64,000 nucleotides of DNA from NCBI GenBank assembly GCA_934474025.1, contig CAKSMF010000001.1:590756-654755 (forward strand). Direction: 5' to 3'. Source of the DNA: an uncultured Ruminococcus sp. Lineage in GTDB: Bacteria > Bacillota > Clostridia > Oscillospirales > Ruminococcaceae. Both the position numbers and the translations under genes were made by a program. Positions 1 to 7,682 of the stretch are shown piece by piece. The notes below the pieces were generated by a model, which had not been told where the DNA came from, did not search any database, and saw only the letters and a program-made list of their open reading frames with translations. Each line of letters starts with the position of its first letter. Position 1 is the stretch's first letter.

Positions 1-157
1 AACTGGCGGAGGCGTTATAAAAGGTTCGGGCGGAAACAAAATGAACGAAATCAAACCGCATACAAATTGGGCAAAGAAAACTATAAATCGTGCAAGGGCA
101 TTCGGCGTAATTGAAAACGAAGGTGCATATGTTAAATTATTTGCAGTCAATGAATAA
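1..157 (+). CDS. C-terminal end of an unrecognised protein (partial)
   Basis: An open frame enters from the left edge (first whole codon at base 2) and ends with TAA at 155-157, giving the last 51 residues of a protein. The tail is basic and soluble-looking (it contains HTNWAKKTINRARAF and ends KLFAVNE). I do not recognise the family. The fumarase beta start codon lies 14 bases downstream, so the two are probably co-transcribed. Only the tail is visible, so no function is proposed. Confidence 0.5.
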   Translation, partial: TGGGVIKGSGGNKMNEIKPHTNWAKKTINRARAFGVIENEGAYVKLFAVNE

Positions 158-171
158 TTGGAGGAATATAA

Positions 172-681
172 ATGGCAATTGAATTGAAAACTCCGATTTC
201 CGATGCAGATATTGATAAATTGTCCGTTGGTGACACCGTAAATATTTCAGGTTATATTCTTTGCGGTAGAGATGCAGTTCTTCCAAAGGTACTTAAAATG
301 ATTGAAGATGGTACTATTGAAAAGTTGGGCATTGATTTACATGGACAGGTAATTTTTCATACTGCTGTCAGTCCTGCCGGAGTAGGTCCTACATCAAGTA
401 ATAAACTCGAAATTGAAAGCAGTATTGCTCCTCTTTCATCAGCGGGCATAAAATTGCATCTTGGAAAAGGGGCTCTTCATTCGGAAACTGTTGAGGCATT
501 AAATCAATACAATGCAGTATATGCAGTTATTCCACCCGTAACAGCACTTCTCGGTGCAAAAACAACAGAACAGCGTGTGGTTGCATTTGAGGAACTTGGC
601 ATGGAAGCCTTGCATTTGATTAAAGTTGATAAATATCCGGCAATCATTGGTGCAGCACACGGAAGGAGTATTTATGAGTAA
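172..681 (+). CDS. Class I fumarate hydratase, beta (C-terminal domain) subunit
   Basis: 169 residues, matching the separate beta subunit of two-component class I fumarases and tartrate dehydratases, which with the iron-sulfur alpha subunit interconverts fumarate and malate in the cytoplasm. Characteristic features are the opening LKTPISDADIDKLSVGD, the GRDA segment, the TAVSPAGVGPTSS region and a C-terminal GAAHGRSIYE. A GGAGG ribosome site precedes the ATG. It overlaps the alpha subunit start by 8 bases, implying translational coupling. Here beta comes first, while many genomes have alpha first. Tartrate dehydratase is the main alternative substrate assignment and cannot be excluded by sequence alone. 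Confidence 0.88.
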   Translation: MAIELKTPISDADIDKLSVGDTVNISGYILCGRDAVLPKVLKMIEDGTIEKLGIDLHGQVIFHTAVSPAGVGPTSSNKLEIESSIAPLSSAGIKLHLGKGALHSETVEALNQYNAVYAVIPPVTALLGAKTTEQRVVAFEELGMEALHLIKVDKYPAIIGAAHGRSIYE

Positions 682-1537
682 GAGTTTTGAGGAAATCGTA
701 GCACTTGTCAGAGATACGCTTGTGGAAGCAGGTTCAACATTTCGTCAGGATAAAAAAGACGCATACAAGCGTGCAATAGATTCTGAAACAAATGTAAAAG
801 CAAAATGGGTTCTTGAAACTGTTCTCGAAAATGCAGAAACGGCTGAATATAATCGCAGTCCTCTTTGTGATGATACTGGTATTCCGCATATTGTGTTGGA
901 AATTGGTGAAGATACTGCTGTTACCGGAAAAACTTTAGACGCAATCAATGAAGGTATTAAAGCAGGATTACGTAAACTTCCGGGAAGACCGATGGGCATT
1001 ATGGGTGATGACAGTCATCGTATTGACCAGTCAGGTGGTCTTAATCCGGATAGTGCCGGTGTAGAACATGCTCCTATTCTTATTCGCAGATGTAAAGATA
1101 ATGTTCTCAGATTGCATATTCTTATGTTCGGCGGAGGCCCTGCAATTCGTGCAAAAACATACAGAATTTTTCACAAGCATAATACTCAGGTAGTCATCGA
1201 TGAAATTGTGAACTGGGCAACAGAAGGTGTAAAACAGTTGGGGTGTTCTCCTTGTACACTTGCCGTGGGTATCGGGCGCTCTCACTTTGAAGCAACTTCT
1301 ATGATGTTGCAGGCTCAGGTTGATGGGAATTATAATATCCAGTCCGAAATGGAGCAGGAAATTACAAGACGTGTAAATGAATCTGACATAGGTCCATTGG
1401 GGCTTGGCGGTAAAACGTCTGTAATTGCCACATTTATGAAAGTCGGACCACAGCGTGCAAGTGGAGTAAGAATTGTATGTGTCAGACCTACCTGCTGTTT
1501 TGAACCAAGAATTGCTACTGTAGATTTGACAAATTAA
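674..1537 (+). CDS. Class I fumarate hydratase, alpha (iron-sulfur) subunit
   Basis: 287 residues from the ATG at 674, which has AAGGAG just upstream; longer in-frame starts lie inside the beta gene without a ribosome site. It carries the three cysteine regions expected to hold the [4Fe-4S] cluster (SPLCDDTG, GCSPCTLAVGIG, RPTCCFEPR) and the SGGLNPDS and GPLGLGGKTS segments of the family. With the preceding beta subunit it should form an oxygen-sensitive fumarase of the reductive or partial TCA branch used by anaerobes. A stem-loop terminator follows at 1622-1650. L-tartrate dehydratase is the less likely alternative. Confidence 0.9.
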   Translation: MSKSFEEIVALVRDTLVEAGSTFRQDKKDAYKRAIDSETNVKAKWVLETVLENAETAEYNRSPLCDDTGIPHIVLEIGEDTAVTGKTLDAINEGIKAGLRKLPGRPMGIMGDDSHRIDQSGGLNPDSAGVEHAPILIRRCKDNVLRLHILMFGGGPAIRAKTYRIFHKHNTQVVIDEIVNWATEGVKQLGCSPCTLAVGIGRSHFEATSMMLQAQVDGNYNIQSEMEQEITRRVNESDIGPLGLGGKTSVIATFMKVGPQRASGVRIVCVRPTCCFEPRIATVDLTN

Positions 1538-1621
1538 AATTAATCCATGCACTTGAATATATTTTGTCATACTTTTGAATTATAGGGCGTGGATTGAAAC
1601 AGAAGAAACTAATAATTTTAA

Positions 1622-1650
1622 AAAGCTCAGAGAAAATCTGAGCTTTCTTA
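1622..1650 (+). terminator. Terminator after fumarase genes
   Basis: Perfect 10-bp stem AAAGCTCAGA / TCTGAGCTTT with a GAAAA loop, about 85 bases after the alpha subunit stop. The T-run is short, so efficiency is uncertain. Confidence 0.65.
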
Positions 1651-1749
1651 GAAAAATAAACGATTTATTACAAATGAATATTAGTGATTGCTTCTGGGGT
1701 AAAAACAATCACTATGATTTGAATATGTGTGGCAAAATTGTAAAAATAA

Positions 1750-1775
1750 AAAATACATAAAACTGTTATGTATTT
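1750..1775. terminator. A/T-rich stem-loop, possible terminator
   Basis: Inverted repeat AAAATACATAA / TTATGTATTTT with a four-base loop, flanked by A and T runs on both sides, so it could act in either direction. It has almost no G/C pairs and may be weak. Confidence 0.35.
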
Positions 1776-1897
1776 TGATTATGCTGAATATGATATATGA
1801 GGATAATAAATATTTGTTGAGATAAATTTAATAAAATCAGCAAAATTTCTTCCACTTTCATAAGTGGCAGATTTAAATAATTGAGGGTGAGGAAAAA

Positions 1898-3832
1898 ATG
1901 AGGGAAATTTTTAAGAAATTCAAAGTTAGAAGGGCAGTTCTTATAATTGCCGATATATGTATCATTATAGTATCCGGACTTATAGCGAATTCTGTATCGG
2001 AACTTATGGGAATGCCTATTCCGATAAAAAGTTTCTTGATAACTGTTGTCAGCCGAGTGCTTTGTTGTTATATGTGTCTTGTAATATTTGGAGCATACAG
2101 CCATTTGTGGAGGTATTTCAATAAAAAAGACTATACTTCTTGTGTAATCGGAGTTACAGCAGGTATGGCAGTTGAAACATTTATGGAATACATCACACAT
2201 GGAAAAGTTGCTGTTACATACACAGTATTACATTGGATTATCATAATTATAGGAATATGTCTTTTCAGATATATGTTCAGGCAGACTTTTATTGAAATTG
2301 ACAAAGTATCACACAATGAAAGTAACTACAAAAGAACAATGATAATAGGAGGCGGTCAGGCTTGTAAAATGCTCTTGAAAGAACTTCTTACAATAAATGA
2401 CAGTCCGACAGCAAAAGCAGTTCCTTTTGAACCTGTCTGCATTATTGATGATGACCGCCATAAAATCGGTGTACAGATTCAGGGAATAGAAGTAGTAGGA
2501 AGTTCAAATGAAATACCTAAATACGTGAAAAGCATGAATATAGAACAAATTATTTTTGCTATTCCATCAGCCATTGAAGATGAAAGAAAACGTATACTTG
2601 ATATATGTTCTGAAACAAAATTGCCTATTAAAATTATTCCGTTTCTTAGTGAACTTATGTTTAATGACGAAAATAAAACATTAATTAGTCAGATAAGAAA
2701 CATAAAAACAGAAGAATTACTCGGACGTGACCCTATTAAGTTTGATAACAAGGATATAAAGGCATTTATCAGCGGAAAAGTATGCATGGTAACTGGCGGT
2801 GGAGGTTCAATAGGTTCTGAACTTGTCAGACAGATAGCAAAATATAATCCTAAACAAGTAATTATTGTTGACATTTATGAAAATAATGCTTATGACATAC
2901 AACAGGAACTTGTTATGCAATACAAAAATAATTTGAATCTTGTTACACTTATTGCATCAGTCCGTGACTATGACCGAATGAACCAGATATTCACGAAATA
3001 CAAGCCTGAAATAGTTTTCCATGCAGCAGCTCATAAACACGTTCCGCTTATGGAAGTATCTCCAATGGAAGCTATTAAAAATAATGTTATGGGAACATTC
3101 AATGTTGCAACACTTGCACAGTTCCATAATGTAAAGAAATTTGTTATGATTTCAACGGATAAAGCTGTAAATCCTACTAATGTAATGGGTGCATCAAAGA
3201 GATGTTGTGAAATGATAGTACAATATCTTGCACAAAGACATGAATGCATTACTGAATTTGTAACAACAAGATTCGGAAATGTACTTGGTTCAAATGGTTC
3301 TGTTATTCCACTTTTCAAGCGTCAGATAGAAAACGGATTGCCTGTAACAGTTACTCACCCTGATATTATCCGATACTTTATGACCATTCCTGAAGCGGTA
3401 AGTCTTGTAATGGAAGCAGCTACTATTGCCCGTGGCGGAGAGATATTCGTTCTTGATATGGGACAGCCTGTAAAAATAGTGACACTCGCAGAAAACCTTA
3501 TTAGAATGTACGGAAAAGAACCTTATAAAGATGTACCAATAGAATTTGTAGGTCTTCGTCCGGGTGAAAAAATAAAAGAAGAACTCCTTATGAATGAAGA
3601 AGGTCTTCAGAAAACAAGTAACAAACTTATATTTATAGGAAAACAAATAAAAATTAATGAAGAAACATTCCCTGCTGAACTTCATAAACTTTGTGATGCG
3701 GCTAAAGAAAACAATGAAGAAATAGCAATAAAAGCATTACATGAAATGGTTCCTACATTCACAACGCCAGAGGAATTCAATAAAATCAATAATAATTCTT
3801 CGATTTCTGTAAGTAGTGGGGTAAATAAATAA
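1898..3832 (+). CDS. Membrane-bound nucleotide-sugar 4,6-dehydratase/epimerase (CapD/PglF/FlaA1 type)
   Basis: 644 residues. The N-terminus has about four membrane helices (residues 12-125), followed by a Rossmann-like region (IIGGGQACKMLL, near 150) and an SDR extended domain from about 290 with NAD motif VTGGGGSIGSEL, the STDKAVNPTNVMGASK active-site stretch and FGNVLGSNGSV. This architecture belongs to UDP-GlcNAc 4,6-dehydratases that make precursors for surface glycans. The ATG at 1898 has GTGAGG 6 bases upstream. It stands alone, with no glycosyltransferases next to it. Family assignment is firm; the exact sugar and stereochemistry are not determined. Confidence 0.88.
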   Translation: MREIFKKFKVRRAVLIIADICIIIVSGLIANSVSELMGMPIPIKSFLITVVSRVLCCYMCLVIFGAYSHLWRYFNKKDYTSCVIGVTAGMAVETFMEYITHGKVAVTYTVLHWIIIIIGICLFRYMFRQTFIEIDKVSHNESNYKRTMIIGGGQACKMLLKELLTINDSPTAKAVPFEPVCIIDDDRHKIGVQIQGIEVVGSSNEIPKYVKSMNIEQIIFAIPSAIEDERKRILDICSETKLPIKIIPFLSELMFNDENKTLISQIRNIKTEELLGRDPIKFDNKDIKAFISGKVCMVTGGGGSIGSELVRQIAKYNPKQVIIVDIYENNAYDIQQELVMQYKNNLNLVTLIASVRDYDRMNQIFTKYKPEIVFHAAAHKHVPLMEVSPMEAIKNNVMGTFNVATLAQFHNVKKFVMISTDKAVNPTNVMGASKRCCEMIVQYLAQRHECITEFVTTRFGNVLGSNGSVIPLFKRQIENGLPVTVTHPDIIRYFMTIPEAVSLVMEAATIARGGEIFVLDMGQPVKIVTLAENLIRMYGKEPYKDVPIEFVGLRPGEKIKEELLMNEEGLQKTSNKLIFIGKQIKINEETFPAELHKLCDAAKENNEEIAIKALHEMVPTFTTPEEFNKINNNSSISVSSGVNK

Positions 3833-3852
3833 AAAATATTATATTGTGAATC

Positions 3853-4035
3853 TTATGTTTTATTCAGATTCTTAAATTCGTCAATGTGACTGGAATAATA
3901 TTCGCTCATCAATCGGCTTAAATATTCCATAGTATCTTTGACGAATTTTTTCTTTGCATTATCAGGAAGTGTATTAAATTCAATAATATCTTCGTTCTGT
4001 ATTATGTAACTTTTAATTGTAAGTTCTTTTTCCAT
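3853..4035 (-). CDS. Small protein divergent from serine recombinase, unknown
   Basis: 60 residues, starting at the ATG at 4035, which has AGAGGTG six bases upstream; the GTG three codons earlier lies inside that ribosome site. It is acidic and predicted helical, with no cysteine or membrane segment (contains NTLPDNAKKKFVKDTMEYL). I do not recognise the family. It is divergent from the large serine recombinase, the start codons being about 96 bases apart. Small genes beside such recombinases are sometimes directionality or regulatory factors; that role here is only an inference from position. Confidence 0.6.
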   Translation of the reverse strand: MEKELTIKSYIIQNEDIIEFNTLPDNAKKKFVKDTMEYLSRLMSEYYSSHIDEFKNLNKT

Positions 4036-4131
4036 TAAAATCACCTCTGATAATTATATGATATTAAGTTTTGTCCGGATTACTTATTGAAAAATTATCT
4101 GAATTTTTTGTGATTATAAGGAGGAATAAAA

Positions 4132-5547
4132 ATGCAAATATCATCAGCGTACATAAGAGTATCCACTGAGGAGCAGGCAGAATTTTCACTTGATTCACAG
4201 CTTAAAGCTATACAGGCATATGCAAATCAACATAATATGACTTTGCCGGAAGAATTTATATTTATAGATGAGGGAATAAGCGGACGTTTAACTAAAAATC
4301 GTCCGGCATTCAATCGTATGATTGCAACAGCTAAAACCAGTCCTAAACCATTTGACATTATTCTTGTATGGAAATTCAGCCGTTTTGCAAGAAACAGACA
4401 GGACAGCATTGTATATAAATCTATGTTGCGTAAACAGTATGAAATTGATGTTATATCAGTTTCCGAACAGATAGGAAACAATAATACATCAATCCTTATT
4501 GAAGCTTTAATTGAAGCAATGGACGAATATTACAGTCTTAATCTTGCTGAAGAAGTACGTAGAGGTATGAAAGAAAAGTTTTCACGTGGAGGAATAGTAT
4601 CACAACCGCCTTTTGGTTATAGAATGCGTGATAATAATTTTGTTCCTGATGAAAAAAATGCTCCCATAGTTAAACTAATATACAACGATTATATATCAGG
4701 TATGGGAGTGAGACAAATAGCACAAAAGTTAAACAGTATGGGAATAACTTCTAAAAAAGGCAATCCGTTTGAAAACAGAACAGTAGAATATATACTGACT
4801 AATCCTGTATATATCGGAAAATTAAGACGCAGTACAAACAGCAGTCATGACAGATTTTATGAAAATAATGTAGAATATGTTTCGTCAGATTATGAACATA
4901 TTATCAGTGACGAAATATTTCAGCAAGTACAGGAAAAAAGAAAACAAAACAAAAGACTTTATGGAAAGTACAGCAGACAGGAAACGGTTGGATTTATGCT
5001 TAAAGGTCTTGTAAAGTGTTCCGATTGTGAAGCAACACTTGTTTTATCATCTAAAAAAAATATGTTGCAGTGTCACCGCTATTCAAAAGGAATGTGTAAT
5101 GTTTCACATGGTATAGTCCTTAAAAAAATAAATTCTGTAGTAACTGATAAAATTATAAGTGATTTTCTGAAAGGTGAGTTTGATATATCAATAATGGAAT
5201 TCCCTGAACCTCAAAAGGATTATATAAACATTATAGAGAATGAAAAAAAGAAACTATTAAGAATCAAAGAAGCATATCAATCTGGAATTGATACGCTTGA
5301 AGAATACAGAATCAATAAATTAAAGATAACCAGTAAAATTAAAGAATTTGAAAAAAATTTGTTATCTGATTCAGAACAAGAGGAAAAATCAGAAAAAGAT
5401 TTTCCGGACAAAGTTAAGACTTCAATAAGCATAATAGAAGATACAAATATGACAGAAACCGCTAAAAATCTCATTCTACGTGCATTTGTGGATAAAATTG
5501 TATATAATAAAAAATCAAATTTGATAGAGATTTTTTATAAAATTTAG
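4132..5547 (+). CDS. Large serine recombinase / integrase
   Basis: 471 residues. The N-terminal resolvase domain has AYIRVSTEEQ with the nucleophile at Ser11 and the active-site arginine stretch KFSRFARNRQDS near 85-95. A recombinase domain follows (about 165-275; GMGVRQIAQKLNSMGI, NPVYIGKLRR). A zinc ribbon lies near 300-325 (CSDC...C...C) and a charged coiled-coil-like C-terminus completes it, so the domain set is complete although slightly short for the class. Such enzymes integrate and excise phages, conjugative elements and sporulation-controlled intervening elements. The gene stops 8 bases from the end of a truncated, convergent cotJC, strongly suggesting that the boundary between them is an attachment-site junction. 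Confidence 0.92.
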   Translation: MQISSAYIRVSTEEQAEFSLDSQLKAIQAYANQHNMTLPEEFIFIDEGISGRLTKNRPAFNRMIATAKTSPKPFDIILVWKFSRFARNRQDSIVYKSMLRKQYEIDVISVSEQIGNNNTSILIEALIEAMDEYYSLNLAEEVRRGMKEKFSRGGIVSQPPFGYRMRDNNFVPDEKNAPIVKLIYNDYISGMGVRQIAQKLNSMGITSKKGNPFENRTVEYILTNPVYIGKLRRSTNSSHDRFYENNVEYVSSDYEHIISDEIFQQVQEKRKQNKRLYGKYSRQETVGFMLKGLVKCSDCEATLVLSSKKNMLQCHRYSKGMCNVSHGIVLKKINSVVTDKIISDFLKGEFDISIMEFPEPQKDYINIIENEKKKLLRIKEAYQSGIDTLEEYRINKLKITSKIKEFEKNLLSDSEQEEKSEKDFPDKVKTSISIIEDTNMTETAKNLILRAFVDKIVYNKKSNLIEIFYKI

Positions 5548-5575
5548 TATATCTTTTAGTAATTAGCACCTCCGA
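5548..5575. other. Probable attachment-site junction within cotJC
   Basis: On the minus strand, cotJC homology runs through the GGAGGTGCT codons and then stops: the next codons read Asn-Tyr-stop instead of the conserved Asp-Gly-Glu-Leu. The recombinase gene ends immediately beyond. The exact core cannot be defined without the other junction, which is not in this window. Confidence 0.5.
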
Positions 5576-5660
5576 GTTGAGTTATAATGAATTGAGCGAG
5601 TTTAGGATTCGGATTTTTAATATTAACCGGATATTGAAGTTTTTTTTCATACTGCCACAT
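5556..5660 (-). pseudogene. cotJC: cotJC, 5' fragment only (manganese-catalase-like spore coat protein)
   Basis: 34 codons starting MWQYEKKLQYPVNIK and continuing NPNPKLAQFIITQLGGA, which is the standard CotJC N-terminus; the rest (about 150 residues carrying the di-manganese ligands) is absent. The ATG has a strong AAAGGAGG site lying inside the end of cotJB, as in an intact cotJABC operon. Homology is lost exactly where the serine recombinase gene begins, so the gene appears interrupted by a site-specific element rather than decayed. I see no CotJC 3' portion elsewhere in the window. Whether recombination can restore it is unknown. Confidence 0.85.
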
Positions 5661-5663
5661 AAT

Positions 5664-5912
5664 TTACCTCCTTTCCCAAGGCCACGGTTCATCAATCCAT
5701 GACCAATGGTGAGTGTCATTTGACTGAATTGGAGTTATAGGTCCAAAACGCCTGCTGAATTCTTCCTGAGCATCGTTAAGCAATTTTGTATACTTATTGA
5801 AAAGTGCCAATGCTCTGCGACAGTCTGGGTGAGTGTCAAGATAAAGATTGAGTTCTTTTATAGCAAAGTCGTATTTCTGTATTTTTGTGAGAAGTAACTG
5901 TCTTTCATTCAT
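5664..5912 (-). CDS. cotJB: Spore coat protein CotJB
   Basis: 82 residues matching CotJB: an N-terminal helical part (YDFAIKELNLYLDTHPDC), then the family's HHWSWIDEPWPWE ending. CotJB acts with CotJA and CotJC in the inner spore coat, made in the mother cell during sporulation. The ATG at 5912 is preceded by GAGGAGC and overlaps the cotJA stop by 8 bases. The cotJC ribosome site lies in its last codons, so the operon order cotJA-cotJB-cotJC is conserved although cotJC is cut. Confidence 0.92.
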   Translation of the reverse strand: MNERQLLLTKIQKYDFAIKELNLYLDTHPDCRRALALFNKYTKLLNDAQEEFSRRFGPITPIQSNDTHHWSWIDEPWPWERR

Positions 5913-6174
5913 TGTTTCCAGCTCCTCTCATAAAAGGAAAGTCAAGGTCAGGGAAGAGCGTTCCGATAGGAAATGCTTTATCATCGCTGTAAACATCGCC
6001 CCATTCCTGAAATGGTACATAAGCCATAGCAAGCGGAGCGTTTTTAGGGAGATTTGACATATTTTCATTTTGAGGCGGACTGATTTTCATTTTAAAAGTT
6101 TCCGGTGAATCAAGGGAATTTTCACGTTCACGGAGAATCAGACCGTCCATATCATCGAATAAATTCAGATTCAT
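5905..6174 (-). CDS. cotJA: Spore coat-associated protein CotJA
   Basis: 89 residues from the ATG at 6174 (AAAGGAGG upstream). The C-terminal half carries the CotJA signature PLAMAYVPFQEWGDVY followed by GTLFPDLDFPF. The N-terminal half is variable and polar. First gene of the cotJ operon, expected to be transcribed in the mother cell; I cannot assign a sigma factor to the promoter with confidence. An inverted repeat lies in its upstream region (6197-6227). Confidence 0.9.
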   Translation of the reverse strand: MNLNLFDDMDGLILRERENSLDSPETFKMKISPPQNENMSNLPKNAPLAMAYVPFQEWGDVYSDDKAFPIGTLFPDLDFPFMRGAGNNE

Positions 6175-6196
6175 AGTAAGTCCTCCTTTTAATAGT

Positions 6197-6227
6197 TGCG
6201 GAGAACACCGTGCAGATGTTTTCCGCA
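6197..6227 (-). repeat. Inverted repeat upstream of cotJA
   Basis: Arms of 11 bases (TGCGGAGAACA at 6197-6207 and TGTTTTCCGCA at 6217-6227) separated by 9 bases, with one mismatch. It starts about 23 bases upstream of the cotJA start. It could be an operator or a leader hairpin. Confidence 0.5.
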
Positions 6228-6265
6228 CACTATATTATATTCGCATTTAAAAAATATGTTAAAAA

Positions 6266-6296
6266 AAGAACGAACATTAAAGAGTTCGTTCTTTTA
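6266..6296 (-). terminator. Terminator of the PASTA lipoprotein gene
   Basis: Stem GAACGAAC / GTTCGTTC with flanking A and T runs on both sides, directly after the stop at 6301 on the minus strand. Confidence 0.75.
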
Positions 6297-6300
6297 TTTA

Positions 6301-7071
6301 TCAGAATTTAGGTAAAAAATCTGAATACTGTTTTGAACATTTTCCACAAGCCCAATAGAAATTCGTATAATTTGAAAGTTCATTATCGGGGATATCAATT
6401 TCAGCATAGTTTTCCGGAAGTATTTTTTGAGCAGCAGAACATTCACGATTAATATGTACGCAATTTGTTTCTGTATTCAGAATGAAATGTATAATATTTA
6501 CTACTGGTTCAACCGGTGGAATATATTCAGTAGGCGGTACAGTTTCTGGAGGTACTGTTTCCGGAATTGTCTCAACAGGCGGAGGAGCGGTAGTTTCTTC
6601 CGTTGTAGGTTGTTCAGTAGTGGTTGGTGTTTCTTTTTTGCATACTTCTACAAATATAGTATCGCCTTTTTTTAACTTTGTTCCAGGTTCGATGTCCTGA
6701 TTGATAATGTCATTTGGTTCAAAATCGGGATATTCTTCATTTGAAAGATATTTTTTTATTTTGAAATTAAATTCATATTGTTTTTTTGCATCAAAGAAAT
6801 TCATTCCTCTGAAATCAGAAACTTCTATAGTTTCTTCAATAGTGGTTGTTTCAGTTGTAATTTTTTCAGTCGTAACTTGTTGAGTAGTTTGGATAGTAGT
6901 TGTAGTTGGTTGAGTGGTTTGGATAGTAGTTTCAGTAACTGATTTTGTTGTTTCTGAATTTTTGCTATTGTCGGAATCATCTTTTTCGCATGAACCTATA
7001 ATCAAAAGCAGTAAAATTATTGCTATAATAATATTACGTTTAGTTTTTTTGGATTTTGGTAATTTTGACAT
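6301..7071 (-). CDS. Lipoprotein-like protein with PASTA domain and C-terminal Cys/His motif
   Basis: 256 residues. A basic N-terminus and one hydrophobic helix (12-27) end in GSC, a plausible though imperfect lipobox, so it is membrane-anchored. Thr/Glu/Pro-rich linkers flank a PASTA-like domain (about 84-143; FRGMNFFDAKK, IEPGTKLKKGD). The C-terminus (about 193-250) has CVHINREC and WACGKC, resembling the small Ada-like metal-binding module found at the end of some secreted Firmicute proteins. PASTA domains usually bind peptidoglycan or beta-lactams. Function unknown; it forms a single-gene unit with its own terminator. Confidence 0.7.
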   Translation of the reverse strand: MSKLPKSKKTKRNIIIAIILLLLIIGSCEKDDSDNSKNSETTKSVTETTIQTTQPTTTTIQTTQQVTTEKITTETTTIEETIEVSDFRGMNFFDAKKQYEFNFKIKKYLSNEEYPDFEPNDIINQDIEPGTKLKKGDTIFVEVCKKETPTTTEQPTTEETTAPPPVETIPETVPPETVPPTEYIPPVEPVVNIIHFILNTETNCVHINRECSAAQKILPENYAEIDIPDNELSNYTNFYWACGKCSKQYSDFLPKF

Positions 7072-7091
7072 ATTAAAATCCTTTTATATTA

Positions 7092-7556
7092 TCATGTGAA
7101 AGCTTTAACGCCGAGTAAGCTAAGAACAGTCATAATAATTCCGGCAAGGAGAACTCCGCACATAACAGAAATGACGCTCTTTTTAAAATCGAGTTTCAAG
7201 AAACTTGCTGCAAGTGTGCCTGTCCATGCACCAGTTCCGGGGAGTGGGATTCCTACAAAAATCAGTAATGCCCAGAACATACCTTTTCCGGCGGAAGCCT
7301 GAAGTTTTTCGCCACCCTTGCTACCTTTTTCCAGACACCATGTAAAGAACTTTCCGATATATTTTTTATCTTTACCCCATTCAAGAACCTTACGGGCAAA
7401 CAGGAATATAAATGGTACAGGCAACATATTGCCAATCATACATATTATGAGAGCCTGATACCATGGAATACCAAAAGTAATACCAAAAGGCACACCTCCA
7501 CGTAGTTCAACAATGGGAACCATTGAAATCAGAAAAGTAAGAATATATTTTTTCAT
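7092..7556 (-). CDS. Small multidrug-export-family membrane protein (COG2426 type)
   Basis: 154 residues with about four membrane segments. It contains the family-typical PIVELRGGVPFGI near the N-terminus and GIPLPGTGAWTGTLAA in the middle, and matches the putative small multidrug export family; its actual substrate is not established. The ATG has GAAAGGGG upstream. The gene lies between a lipoprotein gene and ftsH, with no clear functional link to either. Confidence 0.8.
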   Translation of the reverse strand: MKKYILTFLISMVPIVELRGGVPFGITFGIPWYQALIICMIGNMLPVPFIFLFARKVLEWGKDKKYIGKFFTWCLEKGSKGGEKLQASAGKGMFWALLIFVGIPLPGTGAWTGTLAASFLKLDFKKSVISVMCGVLLAGIIMTVLSLLGVKAFT

Positions 7557-7637
7557 TAAAAAACCCCTTTCATAGTTTATTAGAAATATTATCTCATATT
7601 ATAGAAGAATAGTCAAGTGGCATTCTTGAAAAACAGC

Positions 7638-7676
7638 AAAAATCCCATGAAAATATTGATTTACATGGGATTTTTT
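7638..7676 (-). terminator. Terminator of ftsH
   Basis: Stem AAAAATCCCATG / CATGGGATTTTT with a 14-base loop, just downstream of the ftsH stop. The symmetric A/T flanks make it potentially bidirectional. Confidence 0.8.
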
Positions 7677-7682
7677 GACAGA

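Larger units (their letters stand above)
1538..1897. other. 360-base intergenic region
   Basis: No convincing gene. It holds a terminator stem-loop (1622-1650), an orphan 14-base string GCGTGGATTGAAAC (1587-1600) identical to the 3' end of common type I-C CRISPR repeats, a second A/T-rich stem-loop (1750-1775), and a small hairpin, CCACTT-TCAT-AAGTGG (1852-1867), just before the ribosome site of the sugar-nucleotide gene. A 61-codon frame at 1575-1760 runs through the terminator and has no ribosome site. Confidence 0.6.

Noticed and set aside
1031..1570. 179-codon minus-strand frame
   Set aside because: Antisense of the fumarase alpha gene; composition is not protein-like (frequent Cys and His, no domain).
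1575..1760. 61-codon plus-strand frame after the fumarase genes
   Set aside because: It reads through the terminator stem-loop and has no ribosome site.
6427..6700. Plus-strand frames opposite the PASTA lipoprotein
   Set aside because: They are shadows of the Thr/Pro repeat coding region, with Gly/Ser/Val-rich translations.
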